Positions 15,842 through 23,814 of a stretch of 49,153 nt of DNA are shown one piece after another. A program made the translations under genes and the position numbers. The stretch covers positions 1 to 49,153 of the forward strand of contig CAUWDA010000017.1 of NCBI GenBank assembly GCA_963557075.1, read 5' to 3'. A model generated the notes under the pieces. That model saw only the letters and a program-made list of their open reading frames with translations. It ran no database searches and was not told the DNA's origin. Every line of letters starts with the position of its first letter. Positions within the stretch are counted from its first letter, which is position 1. The stretch comes from Flavonifractor sp963557075 (lineage in GTDB: Bacteria; Bacillota; Clostridia; Oscillospirales; Oscillospiraceae).

Positions 15842-16240
15842 TTACCAGACAAACGCCAGGACCTCGCCGCCGACATGGGCCGCGCGGGCAGCCTTGTCAG
15901 TCATGACGCCCTTGGACGTGGACACGATGGCAATACCCAGGCCGTGGAGGACCCGGGGCAGCTCGTCAGCACCGGCATAGACACGCAGGCCGGGCTTGGA
16001 AACGCGGCGAAGACCAGTGATGACCTTCTCCTTGCCGGGGTTGTACTTCAGAGTAACGCGGATGACGCCCTGAGTACCGTCGTCGATCAGCTGGAAGTTC
16101 TTGATATAACCCTCATCCAGCAGGATCTGCGCGATGGACTTCTTCATGTTGGACGCGGGGACGTCCACGGTGTCATGCTTGGCGTTGTTCGCGTTGCGGA
16201 TGCGGGTCAGCATATCCGCAATGGGGTCTGTGATGTGCAT
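15842..16240 (-). CDS. rpsH: 30S ribosomal protein S8
   Basis: A 132-residue primary 16S rRNA-binding protein, starting MHITDPIADMLTRIRNANNA and ending in the conserved STSKGVMTDKAARAAHVGGE region. S8 is the translational repressor of the spc operon in E. coli. Here rpsH does not follow rpsN closely: a 372-nt structured gap with a candidate promoter lies upstream, so rpsH and the downstream genes may be transcribed separately as well as by readthrough. Confidence 0.98.
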   Translation of the reverse strand: MHITDPIADMLTRIRNANNAKHDTVDVPASNMKKSIAQILLDEGYIKNFQLIDDGTQGVIRVTLKYNPGKEKVITGLRRVSKPGLRVYAGADELPRVLHGLGIAIVSTSKGVMTDKAARAAHVGGEVLAFVW

Positions 16241-16612
16241 GAGTTTACCCTCCTTTGTTGAATGACGGGCCGTGAGAGGACCCGTTAAGGCGGTAAGGTA
16301 TCGGAGTTCGCGGGGCTCCGACCTTTTAACCGTCTGCCAAGGAATTATTATATCGTGAAAATCCTTGTGTGAAAAGGAAAAAGTGACTCTCCGCCAAACT
16401 TTTGGAGGAATGCCCTACCCTACCCCGTTGGGTGGACGCCACTTATTCATTTTTCACAGTCGAATTTGCACAATCTCAGGGTTTTTCTCCTAAACGGAGA
16501 ATTTTATTTTTTGAACCCGGATACAGATTCAAAAACCCCGTCACGCAACGCAAGCGCCTGACGTGTTTTCACACGCCGGGCGCGGGCGCTTGCGTCATTC
16601 AGACGGTCCTGA
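16241..16612 (-). other. Structured 372-nt gap inside the spc cluster, with candidate promoter
   Basis: No gene-like frame fits here. On the minus strand the gap holds, in order: a stem of 11 bp (ACGCAAGCGCC/GGCGCTTGCGT, 16548-16595) with a nested CGTGT-GAAA-ACACG hairpin; an 8-bp TTTTTGAA/TTCAAAAA inverted repeat (around 16509-16535); TTCTCC/GGAGAA (16490-16506); a candidate promoter (TTTTCA 16370-16375, N17, TATAAT 16347-16352); then a leader of about 100 nt with CGGAG/CTCCG and ACGGG/CCCGT hairpins before rpsH. The first hairpins could end transcription after rpsN. Confidence 0.6.
16347..16375 (-). promoter_or_regulatory. Candidate internal promoter upstream of rpsH
   Basis: Perfect TATAAT on the minus strand (16347-16352) with 17-nt spacing to a weak -35 box TTTTCA (16370-16375). 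The surrounding AT-rich sequence contrasts with the GC-rich genes. Confidence 0.5.
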
Positions 16613-16798
16613 TTACCAGGAAGCCTTCTTCACACCGGGGATCTGTCCCTTGTAGGCCAGCTCGCGGAAGCAGATACGGCAGATGCCGTAGTCCCGCAGG
16701 TAGGCGTGGGGACGGCCGCAGATCTTGCAGCGGTTGTAGCGGCGGGTGGAGAACTTGGGCTCCGCCTGCTGCTTCAGGATCATAGACTTCTTAGCCAT
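16613..16798 (-). CDS. rpsN: 30S ribosomal protein S14 type Z (zinc-binding)
   Basis: A 61-residue short S14. Cys24, Cys27, Cys40 and Cys43 form the zinc site (CKIC and CRIC). The C-terminal FRELAYKGQIPGVKKASW is diagnostic. Normal for Gram-positive bacteria, between rplE and rpsH, although here a structured gap follows. Confidence 0.98.
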   Translation of the reverse strand: MAKKSMILKQQAEPKFSTRRYNRCKICGRPHAYLRDYGICRICFRELAYKGQIPGVKKASW

Positions 16799-16812
16799 TA
16801 CGTTCTCCTCCT

Positions 16813-17367
16813 TTACCGGGCAAAGGGCGCGCCGATCAGGGTCAGCAGCTCTTTGGCCTCTTCGTCGGTCTTGGCGGTGGTGCAGATGACCACGTCCATG
16901 CCGCGGATCTTGTCGATCTTGTCGTACTCGATCTCGGGGAAGATCAGCTGCTCCTTGATGCCCAGGGCGTAGTTGCCGCGGCCATCGAAAGAGTTGCCGT
17001 TGATGCCCCGGAAGTCACGCACGCGGGGCAGGGCCACGTTGAACAGGCGGTCCAGGAACTCCCACATGCGGTCGGCACGCAGAGTGACCTTGGCGCCGAT
17101 GGGCATACCCTCACGCAGCTTGAAGTTAGCCACGGACTTCTTGGCCTTGGTGATGATGGCCTTCTGGCCGGTGATCTTGGTCAGATCGCCCACAACGGCC
17201 TCCAGAACCTTGGCATTGTCGCGGGCCTCGCCGCAGCCGCAGTTCACAACGATCTTGTCGATCTTGGGGATCTCCATGGTGGACTTGTAGCCGAACTTCT
17301 GCATCAGAGCAGGAGCGACCTCGGCCTGGTACTTCGCCTTCAGGTTGGGCACTTTCTTATCAGCCAT
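16813..17367 (-). CDS. rplE: 50S ribosomal protein L5
   Basis: A 184-residue 5S rRNA-associated protein that contacts the P-site tRNA. MEIPKIDKIVVNCGCGEA, TGQKAIITKAKKSVANFKLR and the C-terminal GMDVVICTTAKTDEEAKELL are diagnostic. Normal length; between rplX and rpsN. Confidence 0.98.
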   Translation of the reverse strand: MADKKVPNLKAKYQAEVAPALMQKFGYKSTMEIPKIDKIVVNCGCGEARDNAKVLEAVVGDLTKITGQKAIITKAKKSVANFKLREGMPIGAKVTLRADRMWEFLDRLFNVALPRVRDFRGINGNSFDGRGNYALGIKEQLIFPEIEYDKIDKIRGMDVVICTTAKTDEEAKELLTLIGAPFAR

Positions 17368-17386
17368 TGTCTATACTCCTCCTCTC

Positions 17387-17704
17387 TCAGATCTCGGCGC
17401 CGCACTTCTTGCAGATGCGGACCTTCTTGCCGTCGGCCAGCAGCTTGTGGGCGGGCCGGGTGGGCTTGTTGCACTTGGGGCAGACGCGCTGCACCTTGCA
17501 GGCGTAGATGGGGGCTTCCTTCTTGATGATGCCGCCCTGCTCGCCCTGCTTGCGGGGCTTGGTGTGGCGGGAGACGATGTTGATCTTCTCCACAACGACC
17601 TTGCCCTCCTTGGGCATGACCTCCAGGACCTTGCCCTGCTTGCCCTTGTCCTTACCGGACAGGACGATGACGGTATCGTCCTTGCGAATGCTCATCTTAT
17701 TCAT
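17387..17704 (-). CDS. rplX: 50S ribosomal protein L24 (CxxC-containing)
   Basis: A 105-residue KOW-fold assembly initiator: IRKDDTVIVLSGKDKGKQGK is the KOW motif. The C-terminal half has CPKC (about residues 75-78) and CKKC (about 98-101), suggesting a zinc-ribbon form of L24. The ATG at 17704 follows GGAG by 5 nt; an internal ATG three codons later is also possible. Confidence 0.97.
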   Translation of the reverse strand: MNKMSIRKDDTVIVLSGKDKGKQGKVLEVMPKEGKVVVEKINIVSRHTKPRKQGEQGGIIKKEAPIYACKVQRVCPKCNKPTRPAHKLLADGKKVRICKKCGAEI

Positions 17705-17720
17705 GTCTTCTCCTACCCCC

Positions 17721-18089
17721 TTACAGCACTTCGGGAGCCAGGGACAGGATCTTCATATAATCCTTGTCGCGCAGCTCGCGGGCCACGGGCCCAAAGATAC
17801 GGGTACCGCGGGGATTCTTGTCGTCCTTAATGAGGACGGCGGCATTCTCGTCGAAGCGGACATAGCTGCCGTCGGCCCGGCGGACGCCCTTGGCGGAACG
17901 GACGATAACGGCCTTGACGACCTCGCCCTTCTTCACAGTACCGCCGGGCTGAGCCTTGCGGACGGAAGCCACAACCACGTCGCCGATGTTGGCATACCGG
18001 CGGCCGGAGCCGCCCAGCACGCGGATGGTCTTGATCTCTTTGGCGCCGGTGTTGTCGGCCACCTTCAGATAACTCTCCTGCTGAATCAT
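17721..18089 (-). CDS. rplN: 50S ribosomal protein L14
   Basis: A 122-residue protein beginning MIQQESYLKVADNTGAKEIK, with GVRRADGSYVRFDENAAVLI and RIFGPVARELRDKDYMKILS. It forms part of the inter-subunit bridge. Normal length and order. Confidence 0.98.
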   Translation of the reverse strand: MIQQESYLKVADNTGAKEIKTIRVLGGSGRRYANIGDVVVASVRKAQPGGTVKKGEVVKAVIVRSAKGVRRADGSYVRFDENAAVLIKDDKNPRGTRIFGPVARELRDKDYMKILSLAPEVL

Positions 18090-18101
18090 ACCGGCACCTC
18101 C

Positions 18102-18362
18102 TTACTTCGCCTTCTCGATGATCTCGACGACGCGCCAGCGCTTGTCCTTGGACAGGGGCCGGGTCTCCATGACCCGCACGCGGTCGCCGATGCCACACTC
18201 GTTCTTCTCGTCGTGAGCCTTCAGCTTGTAAGTGCTCTTAACGATCTTCTTGTACAGGGGGTGGGCCACACGGTCGGCAATGGCCACCACCACGGTCTTA
18301 TCCATCTTATCGGAAACCACCAGGCCGACTCTGGTCTTACGGGAAGAAGTTCTGTTTTCCAT
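18102..18362 (-). CDS. rpsQ: 30S ribosomal protein S17
   Basis: An 86-residue OB-fold primary 16S rRNA-binding protein. RVGLVVSDKMDKTVVVAIAD and ECGIGDRVRVMETRPLSKDK are diagnostic. Between rpmC and rplN. Confidence 0.98.
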   Translation of the reverse strand: MENRTSSRKTRVGLVVSDKMDKTVVVAIADRVAHPLYKKIVKSTYKLKAHDEKNECGIGDRVRVMETRPLSKDKRWRVVEIIEKAK

Positions 18363-18379
18363 GTTCTAGTTCCTCCTTC

Positions 18380-18583
18380 TTATCGGCCTGCGAGCTGCTG
18401 CTCACGGATGATGGTCTTGACGCGGGCGATATCCCGCTTGACCTCAGCGATCTTCACCGGGTTGTCCAGCTGATTGGTGGCATGCTGAAGACGGAGCTGG
18501 AAGAGATCCTTCTTCAGGTCGCCCAGCTTGTTGGTCAGCTCCTCGGCGCTCATCTTACGGATTTCAGTAGCCTTCATCTTCAT
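18380..18583 (-). CDS. rpmC: 50S ribosomal protein L29
   Basis: A 67-residue helical hairpin protein near the exit tunnel: EIRKMSAEELTNKLGDLKKD and FQLRLQHATNQLDNPVKIAE. The start overlaps the rplP stop in an ATGA, so translation is coupled; a second ATG two codons later could also serve. Confidence 0.97.
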   Translation of the reverse strand: MKMKATEIRKMSAEELTNKLGDLKKDLFQLRLQHATNQLDNPVKIAEVKRDIARVKTIIREQQLAGR

Positions 18584-19014
18584 TCACCACCATTCTCGGT
18601 CTCGGCGGTCTGCTTAGCCACGATCTTGCACTTGACAGGCAGCTTGTGGGAAGCCAGACGCAGGGCCTCGCGGGCGATCTCCTCGGAGACGCCGGCGATC
18701 TCGAACATAACACGGCCGGGCTTGACCACGGCCACCCAGTACTCGGGAGAACCCTTACCGGAACCCATTCGGGTCTCAGCGGGCTTCTCGGTGATGGGCT
18801 TATCGGGGAAGATCTTGATCCAAACCTTACCGCCACGCTTGGTGTAACGGGTCATGGCGATACGGGCGGCCTCGATCTGATTGCTGGTGATCCAGCTGGG
18901 CTCAGTGGCCTGCAGACCAAACTCACCATAGGTCACGGTGTTGCCCTTCAGGGCCTTGCCCTTCAGGCGGCCGCGGTGCACGCGGCGATATTTAACGCGC
19001 TTAGGCAGCAGCAT
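18580..19014 (-). CDS. rplP: 50S ribosomal protein L16
   Basis: A 144-residue protein starting MLLPKRVKYRRVHRGRLKGK, with RYTKRGGKVWIKIFPDKPIT and the MGSGKGSPEYWVAVVKPGRV signature. It helps organise the A site. Its ATG overlaps the rpsC stop by one base. Confidence 0.98.
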   Translation of the reverse strand: MLLPKRVKYRRVHRGRLKGKALKGNTVTYGEFGLQATEPSWITSNQIEAARIAMTRYTKRGGKVWIKIFPDKPITEKPAETRMGSGKGSPEYWVAVVKPGRVMFEIAGVSEEIAREALRLASHKLPVKCKIVAKQTAETENGGE

Positions 19015-19874
19015 TACTGAGCGCCTCCTTCCTTAGCAGCGGCAGGACGAGCACCGCCCTGAGGACGGCCGCCCTGGGGACGGTTGTTGTTGAAACCACC
19101 CTGGCGGTTGCCGCCGTTGCGGTTGAAGCCACCGTTGCGATTGAAGCCGCCCTTGCGGTCACCATCGCGGCGGTCGCGGCGGGGACGGTCGGAACGCTCC
19201 TTGAAGTTCTTGGTGTCCAGGGTGCGGGGGGTGGTGCGCAGGGTCTGAGTGAGCACCTCGCCCTTGTAGATCCACACCTTCACGCCGATGCGGCCGTAAG
19301 TGGTGGCAGCCTCAGCGAAGCCGTAGTCGATGTCGGCGCGCAGAGTCTGCAGGGGGATGGTGCCGTCGTGATAGTGCTCGGTGCGGGCGATCTCGGCGCC
19401 GCCCAGACGGCCGGACACCTGAGTCTTGATGCCGCGGGCGCCGATGCGCATAGCGCGGCCCATGGCGTTCTTCATGGCGCGGCGGAAGCCGATACGCTTC
19501 TCCAGCTGCTGGGCGATGTTCTCAGCCACCAGCTGGGCGTCCATGTCGGGGCTCTTGACCTCGACGATGTTCAGAGCCACGCTCTTGCCGATCATCTTCT
19601 CCAGCTTCAGGCGCAGAGCCTCGATGGCCTCGCCGCCCTTGCCGATGACCACGCCGGGGCGGGCGCAGTGCAGGTAGATGCGCACCTTGGCGTTGTCACG
19701 CTCGATCTCGATCTTGGGGATCCCGGCAGAATACAGGGTCTTCTTCAGGTAGTCCCGGATCTTCTTGTCCTCCACCAGCAGATCGCCCACCTTCTCGTTG
19801 CGGGCGTACCAGCGGGAGTCCCAGTCCTTAATGACACCCACGCGCAGGCCGTGGGGATTCACTTTCTGTCCCAT
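19014..19874 (-). CDS. rpsC: 30S ribosomal protein S3 with glycine/asparagine-rich tail
   Basis: A 286-residue S3. The KH domain with GVVIGKGGEAIE (near residue 74) and the C-terminal domain ending near GVKVWIYKGEVL (residue 207) are normal. Beyond about residue 225 there is an extra tail of about 60 residues. It is first Arg/Asp-rich (RPRRDRRDGDRKGG), then a low-complexity stretch with GGFNRN repeated at 242-247 and 248-253 and later GGFNNN and two PQGG units. S3 lines the mRNA entry channel and has helicase activity in other bacteria; the tail looks like a disordered RNA-binding extension. Confidence 0.97.
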   Translation of the reverse strand: MGQKVNPHGLRVGVIKDWDSRWYARNEKVGDLLVEDKKIRDYLKKTLYSAGIPKIEIERDNAKVRIYLHCARPGVVIGKGGEAIEALRLKLEKMIGKSVALNIVEVKSPDMDAQLVAENIAQQLEKRIGFRRAMKNAMGRAMRIGARGIKTQVSGRLGGAEIARTEHYHDGTIPLQTLRADIDYGFAEAATTYGRIGVKVWIYKGEVLTQTLRTTPRTLDTKNFKERSDRPRRDRRDGDRKGGFNRNGGFNRNGGNRQGGFNNNRPQGGRPQGGARPAAAKEGGAQ

Positions 19875-19889
19875 ATTCTTCCTCCTCCC

Positions 19890-20222
19890 TTAGCGCTCAG
19901 CCACGCAGATGGTGATGTGAGAAGTGCGCTTGTTGATCCGATAGGCGCGGCCCTGAGCCCGGGGACGCATCCGCTTGATGATGGGGCCGGGGCAGGCGAA
20001 CACCTGGGAAACATACAGCTTCTCGGGGTCCATCTGGTGGTTGTTCTCCGCATTGGCAGCGGCGCTCTTGAGGAGCTTGAGCAGCAGCTCGGAGGCAGCC
20101 TTGGGGGTGCCCATCAGGATGGCAGTGGCCTGGGCTACGCTCTTGCCGCGGATCAGGTCACAGACGATCTGGACCTTGCGGGGAGAGATACGGGTATATC
20201 TCAGATGTGCTTTGGCTTCCAT
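19890..20222 (-). CDS. rplV: 50S ribosomal protein L22
   Basis: A 110-residue protein with RYTRISPRKVQIVCDLIRGK at the N-terminus and the extended loop region IIKRMRPRAQGRAYRINKRT, which reaches into the exit tunnel and binds macrolide sites. Standard position between rpsS and rpsC. Confidence 0.98.
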   Translation of the reverse strand: MEAKAHLRYTRISPRKVQIVCDLIRGKSVAQATAILMGTPKAASELLLKLLKSAAANAENNHQMDPEKLYVSQVFACPGPIIKRMRPRAQGRAYRINKRTSHITICVAER

Positions 20223-20237
20223 GTTCTCTCCTCCTCC

Positions 20238-20510
20238 TTACTTACCAGTCTTGCTGCCGGCGTGGCCGCGGAAGGTGCGGGTGGGGGCGAACTCGCCCAG
20301 CTTGTGGCCCACCATGTCCTCGGTCACGTAGACGGGCACGTGCTTGCGGCCGTCATGCACGGCAAAGGTGTGTCCGACGAAGGAGGGGAAGATGGTGGAG
20401 GCGCGGCTCCAGGTCTTCAGGACCTTCTTCTCGCCGGTCTGATTCATTTCGTCGACCCGCTTCAGCAGCTCGGGGGCGCAAAAGGGGCCTTTCTTGATAC
20501 TTCTGCTCAT
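20238..20510 (-). CDS. rpsS: 30S ribosomal protein S19
   Basis: A 90-residue head protein starting MSRSIKKGPFCAPELLKRVD, with the signature SRASTIFPSFVGHTFAVHDG and GHKLGEFAPTRTFRGHAG. Normal length; between rplB and rplV. Confidence 0.98.
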   Translation of the reverse strand: MSRSIKKGPFCAPELLKRVDEMNQTGEKKVLKTWSRASTIFPSFVGHTFAVHDGRKHVPVYVTEDMVGHKLGEFAPTRTFRGHAGSKTGK

Positions 20511-20525
20511 CTTTTACTGCCTCCC

Positions 20526-21359
20526 TTACTTCGCGTTGCGGTGCTTGACGATGAACTTCTCGGTGCGGTTCTTCAGCTTGCGGGTCTTGTAACCCATCGC
20601 AGGCTTGCCCCAGGGGGTAACAGGGCCGGGACGACCGACGGGGCTCTTGCCCTCGCCGCCGCCGTGGGGGTGGTCATTGGGGTTCATGACGGAACCGCGG
20701 ACGGTGGGCCGCCAGCCCATGTGACGCTTACGGCCGGCCTTACCGATCTGGATGTTGGCCCAGTCGGTGTTGCCCACCTGGCCGATGGTGGCCTTGCAGT
20801 TCTCACGGACATAGCGGACCTCGCCGGAGGGCAGACGGACCTGAGCCATGCCGTTCTCCTTGGCCATCAGCTGAGCAGCCTCGCCGGCGGCGCGCACCAG
20901 CTGGGCGCCCTTGCCGGGGTAGAGCTCGATGCAGTGGATCTCCTCGCCCACGGGGATGTTGGCGATGGGCAGGCAGTTGCCGGGCAGGATGTCGGCGTCG
21001 GGGCCGGTCATGATGATGTGACCGGGCTTCAGGCCCACGGGAGCCAGGATATAGCGCTTCTCGCCGTCCTCATACTGGATGAGGGCGATGTTGGCGGAGC
21101 GGTTGGGATCGTACTGCAGGTTGATCACAGTGGCGGTGCCCTCTTTGTTCCGCTTGAAGTCGATGATGCGGTACTTCTTCTTGTTGCCGCCGCCGCGATG
21201 GCGGACGGTGATGCGGCCGTAGCTGTTGCGGCCGGCGTTCTTCTTCAGATTCTCCAGCAGGCTGCGCTCGGGCTTGGCCTTCTTGTCGATGCCCTCGAAG
21301 GCGCTCACGGTCATGTGGCGGCGGGAGGGCGTCGTGGGCTTATAAGTTTTAATAGCCAT
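20526..21359 (-). CDS. rplB: 50S ribosomal protein L2
   Basis: A 277-residue primary 23S rRNA-binding protein needed for subunit association and peptidyl transfer. The N-terminal GRITVRHRGGGNKKKYRIID and the C-terminal VRGSVMNPNDHPHGGGEGKS with its conserved His are present. Standard S10-cluster position. Confidence 0.98.
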   Translation of the reverse strand: MAIKTYKPTTPSRRHMTVSAFEGIDKKAKPERSLLENLKKNAGRNSYGRITVRHRGGGNKKKYRIIDFKRNKEGTATVINLQYDPNRSANIALIQYEDGEKRYILAPVGLKPGHIIMTGPDADILPGNCLPIANIPVGEEIHCIELYPGKGAQLVRAAGEAAQLMAKENGMAQVRLPSGEVRYVRENCKATIGQVGNTDWANIQIGKAGRKRHMGWRPTVRGSVMNPNDHPHGGGEGKSPVGRPGPVTPWGKPAMGYKTRKLKNRTEKFIVKHRNAK

Positions 21360-21374
21360 TGTTCCTTATCCTCC

Positions 21375-21674
21375 TTACACCATGCCTTCGAAGAACTCGA
21401 TGGTCTTGGAATCCTCGGTCAGGGTGACCACGGCCTTCTTCCAGTTGGCGCGGCGGCCAGCGGGGAAGCGGCCGGTGCGCTTGGCCTTGCCCTGCATGTT
21501 CAGGGTGTTGACCTTGGCGACCTTCACCTCAAAGATCTCCTCGATCGCCTTGGCGATCTCGATCTTGTTCGCGTTCTTGGCCACCTCGAAGGTGTACTTC
21601 TTGGCCTCGGTCTCGGCCATGGACTGCTCGGTGATGATGGGACGCTTGATGATATCATAAGCGGTGGTAGCCAT
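21375..21674 (-). CDS. rplW: 50S ribosomal protein L23
   Basis: A 99-residue protein that forms the docking site for signal recognition particle and trigger factor at the exit tunnel. DIIKRPIITEQSMAETEAKK and GRRANWKKAVVTLTEDS are diagnostic. Its ATG overlaps the rplD stop by one base (TAATG). Confidence 0.98.
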   Translation of the reverse strand: MATTAYDIIKRPIITEQSMAETEAKKYTFEVAKNANKIEIAKAIEEIFEVKVAKVNTLNMQGKAKRTGRFPAGRRANWKKAVVTLTEDSKTIEFFEGMV

Positions 21675-22294
21675 TACGCAAACACCTCCTCGATGACGGC
21701 CAGAGCGGCCTTATCTACGATAAACTTGCCGGCGTTCACGATGTCGTAAACGCTGAGGATCTTGGCAGTGGTGGTCACCACGCCGGGAATGTTGCGGGCG
21801 GACTTGACGACATTCTCGTTGACCTCGGTGGTGACGAGAACGGCCTTCTTGGCGCCCACAGTGCTCAGGAAGCCCTGCATGGTCTTGGTCTTGATGGCGT
21901 CCATGTTCAGGCCGTCCACCACCACGATGTCGCCGGAGGCGGCCTTGGCGGACAGAGCGGACTTCAGAGCCAGACGCTTGACCTTCTTGTTCAGCACATA
22001 GCTGTAGTCGCGGGGCTTGGGAGCAAAAACGATACCGCCGTGGGTCCACTGGGGAGCACGGGTGGAACCCTGACGGGCGCGACCGGTGCCCTTCTGACGC
22101 CAGGGCTTAATGCCGCCGCCGGAGACCTCGGCGCGGGTCAGAGCGGACTGAGTACCCTGACGGCAGTTGGCCAGGTGATTCTTGACCACCTCGTGCACAA
22201 CAGTCTGATTGGGCTCGATCCCGAACACAGCTTCGGAGAGCTCCACTTCGCCGACCTGGTTGCCGGCCATGTTCACAACGATTGCCTTAGGCAT
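21674..22294 (-). CDS. rplD: 50S ribosomal protein L4
   Basis: A 206-residue protein with the tunnel-lining loop KPWRQKGTGRARQGSTRAPQ and the preceding TRAEVSGGG. L4 regulates the S10 operon in E. coli by acting on its leader; the S10 leader here carries a terminator-like hairpin that could be a target. Normal length. Confidence 0.98.
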   Translation of the reverse strand: MPKAIVVNMAGNQVGEVELSEAVFGIEPNQTVVHEVVKNHLANCRQGTQSALTRAEVSGGGIKPWRQKGTGRARQGSTRAPQWTHGGIVFAPKPRDYSYVLNKKVKRLALKSALSAKAASGDIVVVDGLNMDAIKTKTMQGFLSTVGAKKAVLVTTEVNENVVKSARNIPGVVTTTAKILSVYDIVNAGKFIVDKAALAVIEEVFA

Positions 22295-22311
22295 TTGAGT
22301 TCTCTCCTTTC

Positions 22312-23037
22312 TTACTTGTTACGGGCGGAAGCCTTCTGGGGATTGGCGCGGCCGGAAGCCTTCTGCGGGTTCTTGGAGATGTCGGCGCCGGCGCCCTTCT
22401 CCTTGACGTTGATCACGGAGTTGCGCAGATACACGATGCCGCCCTTGGGGCCGGGGATGGCGCCGCGCACGGCGATGATGCCCAGCTCGGGGTCGACCTT
22501 GATGACATCCAGGTTCAGAACAGTGACCTGCTCGTTACCCATCTGACCAGCGCCGATCTTGCCCTTGAAGATCCGGGAGGGATCGGTGCTGGAGCCCATG
22601 GAACCAGCGTGACGATGCACAGGGCCGGTACCGTGGGATTCCTTCAGGCGGGAAGCGCCGTGGCGCTTCACAACGCCCTGATAGCCGTGGCCCTTGCTGA
22701 TGCCGGTCACGTCCACGCGGTCGCCCTCGGCGAACACGTCCACCTTGACCTCGTCGCCCACGTTGAGGGCGTCGCAGTTGGCCAGCTTGAACTCCTTCAG
22801 GGTCTTCTTGCGGATCTCGCCAGCCTTCTTCATGTGACCCAGCTCAGGCTTGGAGAGCTTCTTGTCGGCTACGTCGCCGTAGCCCAGCTGAACAGCGTTG
22901 TAGCCGTCCTTCTCCACGGTCTTCTTCTGCACAACAGCGCAGGGGCCCGCCTCAATGACGGTGACCGGGATGACCTTGCCGGCTTCGTCGAAGATCTGCG
23001 TCATGCCGACCTTCTTGCCGATAATGGCCTTTTCCAT
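22312..23037 (-). CDS. rplC: 50S ribosomal protein L3 with C-terminal extension
   Basis: A 241-residue protein starting MEKAIIGKKVGMTQIFDEAG, with GHGYQGVVKRHG and the loop SMGSSTDPSRIFKGKIGAGQ near the peptidyl transferase centre. About 25 extra residues at the C-terminus contain the repeat NPQKAS twice (SKNPQKASGRANPQKASARN). A 131-nt spacer with a GTCCGCC/GGCGGAC hairpin separates it from rpsJ. Confidence 0.97.
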   Translation of the reverse strand: MEKAIIGKKVGMTQIFDEAGKVIPVTVIEAGPCAVVQKKTVEKDGYNAVQLGYGDVADKKLSKPELGHMKKAGEIRKKTLKEFKLANCDALNVGDEVKVDVFAEGDRVDVTGISKGHGYQGVVKRHGASRLKESHGTGPVHRHAGSMGSSTDPSRIFKGKIGAGQMGNEQVTVLNLDVIKVDPELGIIAVRGAIPGPKGGIVYLRNSVINVKEKGAGADISKNPQKASGRANPQKASARNK

Positions 23038-23168
23038 GTGTTTTCCTCCTTAATAAGGTTATTGGTTGGACGAGGTACCCATTGGACTGGTATTGCTCGG
23101 CCAACTTGACCCGTCCGCCTCAAAACGCGGCGGACTGCGGTACAAACAAAGGAATGAGTTGCTGTCCC

Positions 23169-23483
23169 TTACAGCTTGATCTCGATCTCCACGCCGGCGG
23201 GGAGCTCCAGACTCATCAGGGCCTCGACGGTCTTGGGAGAGGGCTTCAGGATGTCGATCAGGCGCTTATGGGTGCGGCGCTCGAACTGCTCGCGGGAGTC
23301 CTTGTACTTGTGGACGGCGCGCAGGATGGTGACGACTTCCTTCTTGGTGGGCAGGGGGATGGGGCCGGACACGGAAGCGCCGGTGCGCTTGGCGGTCTCA
23401 ACGATCTTCTCAGCGCTCTGGTCGATGAGCTGATGATCATAGGCCTTCAGACGGATGCGGATCATTTCTTTCTGAGCTGCCAT
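23169..23483 (-). CDS. rpsJ: 30S ribosomal protein S10
   Basis: A 104-residue protein with MIRIRLKAYDHQLIDQSAEK and SGPIPLPTKKEVVTILRAVH, also known as the antitermination factor NusE. The ATG at 23483 is chosen because AGGAGG lies 11 nt upstream; the in-frame ATG at 23507 is within the leader and lacks a site. First gene of the superoperon. Confidence 0.97.
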   Translation of the reverse strand: MAAQKEMIRIRLKAYDHQLIDQSAEKIVETAKRTGASVSGPIPLPTKKEVVTILRAVHKYKDSREQFERRTHKRLIDILKPSPKTVEALMSLELPAGVEIEIKL

Positions 23484-23620
23484 GGTGATTTGTTCCTCCT
23501 TAAACATACGAAGTGGTGCGCTTACACCGGGTCCACGGGGCGAAAGCGCGGTGTCTTTCCTCGCTTCGTACGGTGAGGGATTTCAGTACACGTTTCCGTG
23601 CGTATCACTCCGTGACATGA

Positions 23621-23647
23621 AGAAAACCGGCACAAGCAGGCCGGTTT
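23621..23647 (-). terminator. Terminator-like hairpin in the S10 leader
   Basis: Minus-strand AAACCGGC and GCCGGTTT form an 8-bp stem with an 8-nt loop, and the T run TTTTCTT overlaps the end of the stem. It lies about 140 nt into the leader, upstream of rpsJ, and could attenuate the ribosomal operon. Confidence 0.5.
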
Positions 23648-23785
23648 ACTCCCTGCATGGCGATATACGCCGCGCACGGATCCCTCAGCCGCCCGATTCT
23701 AGCTCGGACATACTCCGCGGAAGTTACCTCATTGCTGAGCAATCTCCCACATCATCGCAGACTGCGCCCAAACAGGCGCTTGATT

Positions 23786-23814
23786 ATGATACTCTAAAAC
23801 CCATTCCCTGTCAA
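23786..23814 (-). promoter_or_regulatory. Strong promoter of the ribosomal superoperon
   Basis: Minus-strand TTGACA (23809-23814), 17-nt spacer, TATCAT (23786-23791). The consensus -35 box fits a highly expressed operon. Confidence 0.8.

Noticed and set aside
19368..21749. 793-codon plus-strand open frame across rplB to rpsC
   Set aside because: It spans several ribosomal protein genes in antisense and has shadow composition; no start site or family signature.
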